NCBI RefSeq assembly: GCF_040807025.1
Contig: NC_090946.1
Span: forward strand, 81,156,641-81,220,640
DNA length: 64,000 bases
Reading direction: 5' to 3'
From: Struthio camelus
Lineage: Eukaryota; Chordata; Aves; Struthioniformes; Struthionidae
The notes beneath the pieces were generated by a model. That model was not told where the DNA came from, did no database searches, and saw nothing but the letters and a program-made list of their open reading frames with translations. Below are positions 27,231 through 62,739 of this stretch, one piece after another. Position 1 is the stretch's first letter, and each line of letters starts with the position of its first letter. A program made the position numbers and the translations under genes.

Positions 27231-27530
27231 GCTGGGCACGGTGGCTGGTGCCTGTAATCCAAGCTGCTGGGAGGCTGAAACTGGTGGACGGCTTGAGCCC
27301 GGGGGTTCTGGGCCGCGGTGCGCTATGCCGAGCGGGCGTCCGCGCTAAGCTCAGCATCGATATGGTGATCCCCGGGGAGCCGGGGGTCCCCAGGTCGCCT
27401 AAGGAGGGGTGAACCGGCCCAGGTCGGGAACGGAGCAGGTCAAAGCTCCTGTGCTGATCAGTAGCGGGATCGCGCCTGTGAATAGTCCCCGCGGCTCAGC
27501 CTGGGCGAGACAGCGGGACCCAGTTTCCTT
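27231..27530 (+). ncRNA. RN7SL: 7SL (SRP) RNA gene, divergent copy 2
   Basis: Full-length 7SL of about 300 nt sharing many differences with copy 1: a GTAATCCAAGC segment in the Alu domain, ATCGATATGG in the S domain and a GGAA helix-8 tetraloop at 27427-27430. The first hairpin is GGCACG (27235-27240) with GGTGCC (27247-27252), five pairs plus one G-G mismatch at the loop end. It ends at TTTT (27529-27532). There is no A-tail. The second base pair of the RNA end is altered (GCTGGG for GCCGGG). An AT-rich patch 10-25 bp upstream could act as a TATA-like element. It may be a functional variant or a young pseudogene. Confidence 0.82.
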
Positions 27531-27532
27531 TT
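27529..27532 (+). terminator. Pol III T4 terminator of 7SL copy 2
   Basis: Four T residues at the 3' end of the 7SL-like sequence. Confidence 0.55.
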
Positions 27533-27896
27533 GCACGTTCAGGCCATCGAAATGGGAAAAGGAGGGAAAGGAATAGAGGAATAAATGGAGGAGTTAAACA
27601 GAGGAATAAATGGAGGGGTCTCTAAAAGGGCAGGAAGAGAGCCCAGAAACTCGTCCCTCGATCAAAGAGACGCCCCCGATCCTCCACTAGCCCCCAGCTG
27701 GATCTTACAGCGAGGCAAAGCCCCAAACCGCTGTTAGCGTGAGGAACCCGGGCTTGCGCGGCCCTCCCCGAGCAGAGGGCAGCAGCCCACCCCGCCGGCG
27801 GGGCCCGACAGGAGCTCGGAGGGAGCGGGGCTGGTGGCGGAGGCCTTGCCCGGGCCGGCGGGAGGCTCTAGTAGGCGGCGGGGCGGGCAGGCCGGC
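27531..27896. other. Spacer between 7SL copies 2 and 3
   Basis: Contains an imperfect direct repeat around GAGGAATAAATGGAGG near 27573-27617. The right half is GC-rich and would hold the upstream promoter of copy 3. I see no clear CRE or TATA element. Confidence 0.5.
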
Positions 27897-28195
27897 GCCG
27901 GGCGCGGTGGCGCACGCCTGTAGTCCCAGCTACTCGGGAGGCTGAGCCCGCCGGATCGCTTGAGCCCAGGAGTTCTGGGCTGCAGTGCGCTATGCCGAGC
28001 GGGTGTCCGCGCTAAGGCCGGCATCAATATGGTGATCCCCGGGGAGCTCGGGGTCACCAGGTTGCCTAAGGAGGGGTGAACCGGCCCAGGTCGGAAACGG
28101 AGCAGGTCAAAACTCCCGTGCCGGTCAGTAGTGGGATCGCGCCTGTGAATAGCCACTGCAGCGTAGCCTGGGCAACACAGAGAGACGCGGGCTCT
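27897..28195 (+). ncRNA. RN7SL: 7SL (SRP) RNA gene, canonical copy 3
   Basis: A 299-nt sequence very close to human 7SL along its whole length. It starts GCCGGGCGCGGTGGCGC, with B-box region GGATCGCTTGAGCCCAGG, S-domain segment GCATCAATATGGTGATC, the helix-6 hairpin with GGAG loop, and the helix-8 GAAA tetraloop at 28094-28097. It ends in a GCTC-T5 terminator (28195-28199). The RNA assembles with SRP9/14, SRP19, SRP54 and SRP68/72 to target ribosomes to the ER. This is the best candidate for the transcribed gene. It lies in the same orientation as NEMF, its 3' end about 290 bp before the NEMF start codon. Human RN7SL2, as I recall, also lies between NEMF and ARF6, so the locus is probably ancestral. 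Confidence 0.95.
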
Positions 28196-28199
28196 TTTT
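28195..28199 (+). terminator. Pol III T5 terminator of 7SL copy 3
   Basis: TTTTT immediately after the 7SL 3' end, the standard Pol III stop. Confidence 0.8.
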
Positions 28200-28486
28200 G
28201 CGTCACACCCCCCCCCCAACCCTCCTCGCTTACCCGCCGCCTTTTTACCCCCCGCTTCTGCCCCGCGCCCGCAGCGCCTCCTGCCGGCCGGCGCATGCGC
28301 GAGCGGCGCAGGGAGCGGGGCCGGCGCCGCCCGACGCGCTGCCGAGAGGAGGATTGGCGCGGGGCGCGACCCGTAGCCGCCGGCGGCGCATGCGCATGCG
28401 CGGATGTTTGGGGGGGGGGGGGAAGCTGCGCGGCAGCGGCGGCGGCGGTCGTGTGAGCGCCGCCGGTGAGGGGCGGCGGCGCCGCC
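28200..28486 (+). promoter_or_regulatory. NEMF: NEMF promoter and 5' UTR
   Basis: TATA-less CpG-rich promoter between the 7SL terminator and the NEMF ATG. NRF1-type palindromes GCGCATGCGC occur at 28291-28300 and as two overlapping copies at 28386-28401. An inverted CCAAT (ATTGG) lies at 28353-28357. A G run precedes the probable 5' UTR. The start codon context GCCGCCATGA is an excellent Kozak match. Confidence 0.75.
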
Positions 28487-54627
<26,141 letters not shown>

Positions 54628-55395
54628 TTTGATACTTGTATTTCTTATCACCAACCACCACCCCTGCTCAGCCAGAATCCAGCTGCCTTCAGATGAGACT
54701 GACAAACCTACCTGGACTGGACTGCTGTCAAGTGACTGAATGGAGTCTCCATGTCAGCAGGCAGATGTGGACCAGTTCCGGCTTCTTGGTTTAGATGGAC
54801 TCTAACAAACAGCTCACTTGGTCCAAAGAGCATAAAACCATGCAAGTAAATTACTGGCGTTTGGTCAGTGACATGATCTCAAGCTGTTCTTTCTTTAATG
54901 CTTTGAATGCTGGTGCTGAGCGCTCTTTCCCTGTGCTTTTGGGCAAAGGCATGCCTTGATTTGCTGCAGCAAACCCTGTCATGTTCAGTTTCCTCACACA
55001 GCTGCCCTTTTCCTCTGAAAGGGAGTGGAGTTTCTGGTGGAAGTAGGTGAGGTTCAGAAGTGAGTGTCAGTGCAGAATGCCTCACTTCAGAAAAGGCAGG
55101 GCTTTTTTTTTTTTGGGGGGGGGGTGTCTTTTTTTTTTTTCCCCCCTTCCTAAAACATGCTTCTGGTTGCCAGGAGATAAAAGTGCAGTTACAGGTAGAC
55201 CCGTTAATTAGCCCTGCCATTAGCTTGAGACTCAGCATTAAAAACTGCACTTGCTTTATCAGTATACCACAGGCAGAGCTCTGAAACAGCATCTTCACTC
55301 CTAGAGCTCGCAGGACCCTGAGCATTTACTCCATTTGTAGCCCAACCATACAAAAGGAACTTGGCGCAGGAATTAAAATACTGGAGTTTTGGTCT
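54628..55395 (+). other. NEMF: Probable NEMF 3' UTR
   Basis: Non-coding sequence after the stop. No AATAAA occurs nearby; ATTAAA variants at 55237-55242 and 55372-55377 are the best poly(A) signals I see. A T-G-T homopolymer block lies near 55107-55142. Confidence 0.45.
55107..55146. repeat. Homopolymer block (T, G, T and C runs)
   Basis: T12, then a G run of about nine, then T13 and a C run. Probably length-unstable and hard to sequence. Confidence 0.85.
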
Positions 55396-55409
55396 AGAAG
55401 TCAAAGTCT

Positions 55410-56386
55410 TTTATTGATTTTTTTTTTTTTTTTTTTGAGGACAGCTTAAACGTGATTTGACCCATTCCCCGTAGCAGCACAGCCTGTTCTTTGTCCCAAC
55501 TGTCACCAGCTGGGGCTGCAGATTAGTTGGGGCTGAGTCAATGAAGGCCAGCACTGACCCCCCTTTCACAGCCAATTTCCATGTACCTTTACCAAGATCA
55601 AGTCCGTGGTGGCTCAGGCTGCTCAGTTGGTAGGTGAGCTGTTCAGGCTGCTGACGCAGCTGCAGACAGGCTTGAGCACTTTCAGTTACTTCTCAGGGCA
55701 GAATATCTGCTACCTAAGGTTCGCATATAAGTTCCACAACATAGACGAGTTCCAAAAACCAGCTAGACACAAGCAGGAGTAGTGATGCTTTAACACCTGA
55801 AGGTTTAAGACAGTTTATCTACTCTGATTATGTAGAATTCGCAAAAAACCATTTCTCTGACCTTAAACATTTGTGGCAAAATGCGTGAAGCAGACACGGT
55901 CCTAAGGCTGTACACTAAAACAGGACTGCTCACCCATCACAGCACTCTTCAGCCTAGACTAACGCAACGCTCCTCTTTAATATTCATAGGGTGCCTCAGT
56001 ATTTCCTGCACAACAGCTAACGTCCACAGGTCCTTGGCTGGGGCTGCCATAAACAAGTACTTCCACACATGTGCGCAGCCCCTTTTCTCGCTTGGGGGTG
56101 GCCCTCACAAGTTCTTCAAGGTGGACAAACCCAGACCTACTTTTAGCTTAAGCATGGGATACATCTCCACTTGCATTAAATACATTTATTGCAAACATTT
56201 TTACACAAAAATAGGTTCTCTCTAGGCCATTCACATGCAACTTAAAGGCAGGAAGCAACTACCTACAACAATACCAATATTTAATCTATACAGGTTTAAT
56301 GTTTGCCACACTTGGTAAAATTATTACATCTTTTAGCCTTGCTCAGCCATGCACAGCTTGTTCAGAGCCAGCTCAGTGCAGCCAGC
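55410..56386 (-). other. KLHDC2: Probable KLHDC2 3' UTR
   Basis: Minus-strand sequence past the KLHDC2 stop. AATAAA occurs on the minus strand at 56185-56190 (3' UTR of about 200 nt) and at 55410-55415 (about 1 kb). Which is used cannot be decided here. Confidence 0.5.
56185..56190 (-). terminator. KLHDC2: Candidate proximal KLHDC2 poly(A) signal
   Basis: Minus-strand AATAAA (plus strand TTTATT) about 200 nt beyond the stop codon. Confidence 0.45.
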
Positions 56387-56510
56387 TCAGGAGCCCGAGG
56401 TGTTGTTGCTTCCAAACCGCTGATTGACGCTGTGCAGCAAGTGCTTGGGGAGGCAGTTCCAGGAACTGGCCAACATCTCCTTAAAGCAAATGACTGCTTC
56501 GAGGCACAGC
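56387..56510 (-). CDS. KLHDC2: KLHDC2 last coding exon
   Basis: Encodes LCLEAVICFKEMLASSWNCL and ends VNQRFGSNNTSGS with the stop at 56387-56389. The acceptor CCCCAAG is preceded by a C14 tract. Almost identical to human. Confidence 0.97.
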
Positions 56511-59500
56511 CTTGGGGCGAGGGGGGGGGGGGGGAGAGGAAAACAAAACAAAACAAAACCTGTGTCAGTTGTTAGCACAGTTTTGAACAAGTGCAACAAG
56601 ATAAGCTAATTCTTTAAAGCTAATTAGTTAGGACTTAGTCTCATCACCTGCAGTGCCAAACATGTGCTGTGTGCTTTATTAACAGCATCTTGCCATGTCC
56701 ACTTGTAATTGGCTGATGCTGCTTCAGCTTTCTTTGCAAGACAACAATGTTCGGCAGTGTCACAGAAACACGAGGAAAAAGGTCTGCTGTTAACCCTGCA
56801 CTAGTCATTTCAGATGAGTCAGGAGAGTTTAAAGTTTTGTTTTCTTACCTTACAAGAGATCTTGGTTGTAGAGAAAACACAAGTATTTCATTACTGTGAG
56901 CCTGAGAGAGAGAGAGAGGCAGTTGGGTTACGTGGCTTCACTTTATTACAGCACTGAGGAGCCAGAACAGCCAAGGCTCGCAGCAAACAGACCCTGGCGA
57001 GGAAGACAAAACCAACAGCAGCACTCTGTGGGCTGCAGAGGCTGACCATGGGGACCAGACCGAAGTTTTATATAAATCACAAAGGCAGCAAATAAGCTGA
57101 ACGCAGAATTCTTCACCAAATCCTACAAGAGGGGATGTTGGGGCACTCCGGAAACTATAAGGTGTATTAAAATACAGATAAACTGCTGCTGTATACAAGC
57201 AGCTGGGGGAGCAGGAGGGGCACGGGCACAGAAAGCGGCCGGGCTCACGTGCTCTCCCTACGCTGCATCTCCTGTTGCTGTCGGACAGGAGACTGGCTAG
57301 GTGAGCCTTGGTCTGGCCTGGGCGGGCTAGAGCCTGCCAGCAGCACACGCGCACACGGATCCGTCCCTGGCTGCGCTAGCCCCTGTCCCAGCTCCTACCA
57401 CAGCCAAGGGCAGAGCTTGCGGGGAGATGAGTGTCAGCACCTACCGGTGCTTCTGCAGAACGTTCAAGTCTCCAGTGAGCTGCAGGTGAGAGACTTTAGA
57501 TACAGGGACTACGTGCAGCAGCCACTGATGGCTTTTTTTTTTTTTTTTTTTAAAAACATCTGCTCCTTGAACGTACATAAACCTATCTGTCCTGCAAACA
57601 CAGTGCCTGTTTACCCTTTCCAGCCAACTGGCCGTTTTACAGATGTTAGCAATCCCCCCCGTCTTGGCTACTCTAGACTGAAGAGACCCTCTCTATGCAG
57701 CCAGGCCTCCTGGTAGGCATCAGAGAAGAAATGACTTTGGGAGAGGCTCCCCGAAAACATTCCTGGGGAAGCAGCACAGTGCAAAAACTAAAGGAGTAGT
57801 TGGAGATAGGAACAGGCCCTGTATGAAATGTGGATGTGAGGGAAAACAAGTAAGAGTTTGCTTGAGTAATGAATAATGACTTGGTTTCTAGAAAAGCAAC
57901 AAAACATTTCCCCTTTGAGCTCTGTTCAAGCTCCTTTGCCGTTCCTCACAAGACCACGCTGCTGACTGCTAGCATTTCCCATTTGCTGGAGCGACAGCCA
58001 GGGCGGCTCCTTCGGGAAGGGCTGGGCCGCGCAGGAAGGGAAAGCTCGAAATAAACTTACAGCTTTAGAATGGGCAAGTAAATTGTTGGCGCAGCCCCCG
58101 AAGACGATCACCTCTCCTTCTTCGCTTGCACAAGCTGTATGCCACAACCTAAAAACAGAAGTCGTCAACACTACATTAACCAAAGCAAACAAAAAAACCC
58201 ACGTGCTCAAAAAGACAGGGTTGGGATTTGTATTTCAAGTTAATACACACAGTTTGCCTTTCACCAGTACACTATAAAGCTAAATCAACAGGAGTTTTAT
58301 GTTCAGAGAAGGAAAATTCTTAGCCAGTAAATCATGGGCTGTGTAAGCTGCCCTGGTTAGAGCAAGGCTGTGGAGTCGTGGGGCTCAGCAACACACTGCC
58401 TGCAAGTACAGGCATGCGTGAAATCAGCACTCCTGTCACTTTTGCAGGATGACTGCAACAATCTGCTTGCACAAACTTCACTTTCATAACCCAGTGGAGC
58501 CACGTCACAGGACTGAAGGAACACCAGCAGATTTTTATCCAACAATACAGCGGTGCAAGACTTGTGGAAATCACTTTCTCACACATGCATTCAGTCCCTC
58601 TAACCACATCTACAGGCGCATAGGTTGGTGCAAACCTCCCTGTGTCCAGAGTTTTGCTGGCAGAGCAAGAATACACAGGTTAAAATATTAAGCTCTTGTG
58701 CTGGCACATTCATAGCTCATTGGCCTTTGCAGCCAGTAGATAAAACCTTAAATCCCCATCTGCATCTCCTGCTGTTTCAACAAAAAAGCCTTAAGCTATA
58801 TGCCGTCTCCAGCACCAGTCAAGCAGTGGTATTAAGCTTGACTGTGCTTGCATTCAATACATCAGCACTTCTGGGGTAGAAACTGCTAATTCAAGGTACT
58901 GCATTGTTTAAAAAAAATGAGTGGCATAAAGAGGAAGGTGTGTTGTCTCCCTGTCATGCCAACATGAAAGCTTTCCTCCCTAGTTTTTGTAAGTTTCCAG
59001 AAGAGCGTACACCTTACCTTGGCTTTTCTGAATAGTTATGCTCAAACTGTATCCACTCATTCTTGCTGATGCAATAAATCCAAGCATCACCTAAAAACAA
59101 CCAAAACGCCAAATACAAACAGTACTGTTAGTTCTTTCATGTTTGTTGGAGCATGTACGTTATTGTTATTAAACTGTCATTAAATAAATCAAGCTTTTCA
59201 GGACAAAACCTACAAAACTTAGTGCCGGCTATATGAAAACAGGCCTTAAGCACTGGCTTGCAGGAGCAAAGTAAGGAGGGAAACATGGAGGACTGCCAAG
59301 CTCTTACTGCTTGCAATTTGCAACAGAGGCATTTTTAGAGCACCTTAAATTCTAGAAATAGTAGTTTCTCAACACATTCATTGACTCCTACTGTGTCAAT
59401 TTAGCTGCTGTCCATAAGGAGTTCAATGACACGAGTGCACGGAAGGAATTTAGAAAGAATTTAAGGTGACCTAGGCAATAACCCGAGCTTCTGCGCGTAA

Positions 59501-62500
59501 CGGTTTAAGAAAACAAAGACAGCATAAAATCCTTTTGGAATGACTTACTTAGGGGCTGCTTGTCAGTGGTGAATCCTCCAAAGAGGAAGAGATGATCTGA
59601 GGAAATTGGTGTTAAAGAATGCCACGATCGGCCTACTGGGCAAATGCCTTGCGTGATTCTGTATTTAAATAAGAACATCACAAGATATATTACAGATATG
59701 CTATGGTAAAATGCTGCTGCTTTTTCCTGCTCTGATTATTTTTCAGATATTTGAATCATAGGACTTCGTCCTCTGCACAGCTTGTGACCCAAAAGCAATT
59801 AGTTTCTTTAGAATAGCAAAAGGCAGTTCACTGAAGATACCACACTAACCCTGTGAAGCCAGCCTGCAACACTCTAGAGGAAGTAAGAGTTTTGCTCATA
59901 TCCATACTTCACAATTCCTGACAGTAACAGGGTTAGGAGGATCAGTTCTACTCGAGTTTACTAAGTTTCATCAGAATATTTAGAAGTAACAAAACCAACC
60001 CCCTCCCCCCCCCAAAACACACGCACACAAAAACCCTCCACTTCTTCATATGCAATTACATACTGCTTTAAAAACAAAAGAGCACAAGTTTTAGTACCTA
60101 CATTTCATTCCACTCCCATGTATCCAAATTTAGATAGTAAAGATCATTCATTCTGGACTCCTACAATAAAGCAGATGATGGTTTAAACATTCTGTTTGGG
60201 TTTCAGTAATACACTGCTAAACTGGGCTGGGGTCTTACTCTGTATCTGCCACCAAACACGTAGCCTCTGTTCCCAACTGTAGCACAGGCATGAGCTGCTC
60301 GTGGTGACGGAGTTTTACCCTGGGGAAAGAAAAAGTGAAATAAGAAGCCAAGTTCATCTGCTATATTACCAAAAGATGTAGCATTTTCTTTTCTGCTGTT
60401 ACTATTTCACCAGCAACCTACAGTAGATGTTGTAAAGAGAGGAGCTGGGCTGAACGCACCCCCCGTACACACGAAGCAGCAGGGCTGCGGCCCCGCCGGG
60501 CGCCCTGGCAGGCACGGTGCATCATCAGGCGCAGCAGACCAGGGCTGCGCCCCTCAGGCCTCCCAGGAGAGCGCACCTGGGAGGCACCGTCAAGGTAAGC
60601 GAGATCTCACAGTCCCACAACTCAGTCACCCCAGGGGATGAAAGGCTGAACTTAAGTGAGATTTAAGGTCGCTAAGGAACAGAATGTGAAAAAACATCCA
60701 GTAAGTCGTTCTGTGTGCAGAAATTTGTTTTCATTGATGGACAGAAGATCAGAAAATTGACTGAGGAAGGCTTTTTCCCCCGCTTTTTACGTGACAAGCT
60801 ATAAATTCTGCTTCTAGAGGAGGGCTCAGACAGTCACGGAAGACCTCAGACTGAAAATGAGGCAATGAGATCATGAATCATTAAATAGTATTTTTCTTAG
60901 AGCGGCTTCTAAGATATTTGAGATCTGTATGCATTAAGACAAAAGAATTTTTCAGTAATCTGAATAATAAGCTTCTTATCTCAAATTTCATTTCCTCCAT
61001 TTCTGTGGCAGTATAATTCCATTTGCCTCCTTCTGAATACTTCTGGGACACTTCAAATGGTGTCTACTTGCAATTACAACACACAGAGTTTTGCGTTTTG
61101 TTTCTACCACAATCCAGCAGCCAAGTGAAACATACCAAAGCTCCACACAACAGTGAGCTGACACGAGACCATACGTTTTATTTTTCCAAGCTCCCCATGA
61201 GAACAAAGCCACTGAAGCGTGAAGAAAAGCAGGTCAGCAGGAAAAAAAGACGACAACGAGAGAAAGACAAAGTAAAACAAAAGGCTAGTTTCTCGTTGTT
61301 AGGAAGGAGAGAGGACGTGGGGAATGGTTTTAATTCAGCTAAAAATGGTCTCAAGAACGCAGCTGAATAAGCAAGTCATTTTATTTTTATTTTGAGGGGA
61401 AGTTTCCAGGCTAGTTCTACTGACATTGTTTCAAACCCACCTCTTTGGTCTTTCCCCCTCAAGCATCTTGTAGGGAAGACTGCAAACACAAGCTAATGAC
61501 ACCTCACGGAATGCACACACAGGAGACAAATAAAAACAGCCGTAGCTGGTAAGGAAGCAAGGTACAGGGAATTAAGACAGCTTGCTCTGAAGCATGAGAA
61601 GGGAAGAGAACCCAAGTCACGCAGTCCTAGCTTTAGCTCTTGGCTAGGTTTCCTCCTGTGGCTAGATCAGACAGACTGCGCGTCCCAGGAGACAAGTCAG
61701 AATAGCAGAAACGAGCAGTGCTGCAGGCAGTGCATCCAGCGGCCACAGCTACAGAGAGGGGCACTCAGTAATCAGTCAGTGATTCATCCCACGGAGAAAA
61801 CCAACTTAGGAAGAGCCACAGTGACAAGATCAGCGCCCCACGGTCCATCTACTCCAGGATCCTGCCTCCTGACCCAATGAGGCATTTCTCATGTCTCCTG
61901 CTAGCTAGCACTAGGTATTTCAGAGAGCTCTTGCATCTTTTGTAGCTCCTGATATTCAGGAACTGGTTTATATCCTGAAAAAGGCAGGATCAAGGGGCAC
62001 CTGACAACTGCTCACTCAGCAGTTAAAGACTGGTGACATGTAAACAAGGCTGCAGGGTAGAGCAGGAAAGCAGAAGAAGAAAAATTTATTCCAGGTGAGT
62101 TCACATGCTTCTTGCTCGGGAATAGCTACCTACCTCTTCTAAAAGGGTGGCAGGAAGCTACAGTAGAGATACAACAGGTTAAGACAGCCTCACGCTGCAA
62201 GTTAACTGAACCCGCAACCTTGGCACACAGAACATCTTACAGCCCAAAGCTGCTGCTGCTGCTGGGACAGGCCACTGCGAACAGCCTGTGGCTATGCACG
62301 GAGGCCACTTTATCAGCAGTCTCTTCTAACTTATCACAAACTAAAGCAATGAACTCAGGCCTAGCAGAGTCACGCTTATTTTTATACAACGCTAGAAGAG
62401 ACATGGCAGACAATGCACACACTTCTGAAGAACTCCAACTTAAAACAACTGACACAAGAATAGTAATTACCGTAGTTATAGGCTGGCTCCAAGTAAAAGT

Positions 62501-62739
62501 TTCAGTGTCCAGAACATGTACGTGGTCATTCCACCCTCTAGGAAGACCTGAATTCTTTAAAAATATTCAACAAGGAACAAGTTTTAATAAGCATTAATCA
62601 AATATTAGATTTAAAGTTTAAACAGAAATTATTTCAAGGTGGGAAAAGTTTGCTCACCCAAAAAGAGGTTTCATCAAATTCAAAAGTTCCCCGTTGTTTC
62701 CCTTCAGGAAAATAACCATAGCCTCCAAAAAATATTAGC
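56387..62739 (-). CDS. KLHDC2: Kelch domain-containing protein 2 (KLHDC2), nine 3' coding exons, partial
   Basis: Gene-level entry. The nine exons sum to 754 nt, about 251 residues of a roughly 406-residue family member; the N-terminal kelch blades lie beyond 64000. KLHDC2 is the substrate receptor of a CUL2-EloB/C ubiquitin ligase that binds C-terminal Gly-Gly degrons with its kelch propeller. The repeats show typical FGG and W-x(n)-G/R-x-H features: LIFFGGYGYF, GYVFGGRYR, HLFLFGGF and EVIVFGGC. The segment GGRYRESRMND keeps both arginines that, as I recall, bind the degron carboxylate (human R236 and R241), and GRSWHSL keeps the Ser/Trp pair. The C-terminal helices after residue LVR form the Elongin/Cullin-binding end, and the protein terminates in Gly-Ser. 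The gene converges on NEMF. Confidence 0.95.
56521..56534. repeat. G14 run (C14 on the KLHDC2 strand) at a splice acceptor
   Basis: The polypyrimidine tract of the last KLHDC2 intron is an uninterrupted C14, followed upstream by an (AAAAC)n tract on the plus strand (56538-56560). Confidence 0.9.
56849..56901 (-). CDS. KLHDC2: KLHDC2 exon (second last)
   Basis: AHSNEILVFSLQPRSLV plus two bases; acceptor after a CT repeat (TCTCTCAG), donor AAG|GTAAGA. Confidence 0.95.
56902..58060 (-). other. KLHDC2: KLHDC2 intron
   Basis: Holds a (GA)n tract beside the exon and a T run near 57533-57551; nothing else recognised. Confidence 0.6.
58061..58148 (-). CDS. KLHDC2: KLHDC2 exon (third last)
   Basis: LWHTACASEEGEVIVFGGCA, then NNLLAHSKA; last kelch blade. 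Acceptor TTTTTAG, donor GCT|GTAAGT. Confidence 0.96.
58149..59017 (-). other. KLHDC2: KLHDC2 intron
   Basis: No feature recognised in 869 bp. Confidence 0.6.
59018..59090 (-). CDS. KLHDC2: KLHDC2 exon (fourth last)
   Basis: DAWIYCISKNEWIQFEHNYS, then EKPR; acceptor TTTTTAG, donor AAG|GTAAGG. Confidence 0.95.
59091..59548 (-). other. KLHDC2: KLHDC2 intron
   Basis: No feature recognised. Confidence 0.6.
59549..59658 (-). CDS. KLHDC2: KLHDC2 exon (fifth last)
   Basis: ITQGICPVGRSWHSLTPISS, then DHLFLFGGFTTDKQPL; contains the GRSWHSL degron-pocket segment. Donor TAA|GTAAGT. Confidence 0.96.
59659..60101 (-). other. KLHDC2: KLHDC2 intron
   Basis: Contains a C-rich/CA tract near 60000-60030; otherwise featureless. 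Confidence 0.6.
60102..60160 (-). CDS. KLHDC2: KLHDC2 exon (sixth last)
   Basis: ESRMNDLYYLNLDTWEWNE; acceptor TTGTAG, donor AAT|GTAGGT. Confidence 0.96.
60239..60319 (-). CDS. KLHDC2: KLHDC2 exon (seventh last)
   Basis: GKTPSPRAAHACATVGNRGY, then VFGGRYR; acceptor CCCCAG, donor AGA|GTAAGA. The next intron downstream is only 78 bp. Confidence 0.96.
60320..62470 (-). other. KLHDC2: KLHDC2 intron, 2.15 kb
   Basis: A GC-rich patch lies at 60450-60600. Near 61840-61920, CGGTCCATCTACTCCAGGATCC-like text recalls an old amniote interspersed repeat that I cannot classify securely. No exon seen. Confidence 0.55.
62471..62554 (-). CDS. KLHDC2: KLHDC2 exon (eighth last)
   Basis: NSGLPRGWNDHVHVLDTETF, then TWSQPITT. 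I use the acceptor TTTAAAG at 62555-62556: the nearer AG would remove Asn-Ser and break frame with the neighbouring exon. Confidence 0.94.
62658..62739 (-). CDS. KLHDC2: KLHDC2 exon (ninth last, most 5' in window)
   Basis: LIFFGGYGYFPEGKQRGTFE, then FDETSFW; acceptor TTTCAG, donor TGG|GTGAGC. The preceding exon is not in the window. Confidence 0.95.

Noticed and set aside
26106-28195. Alu-type SINE insertions
   Set aside because: Each copy contains the complete S domain, lacks an A-rich tail and a dimeric structure, and ends in a Pol III terminator, so these are 7SL genes or 7SL paralogues.
61840-61920. Possible interspersed repeat (GGTCCATCTA..TCCTGCCTCC)
   Set aside because: Too short and diverged to name a family from sequence alone; left as a comment on the intron.
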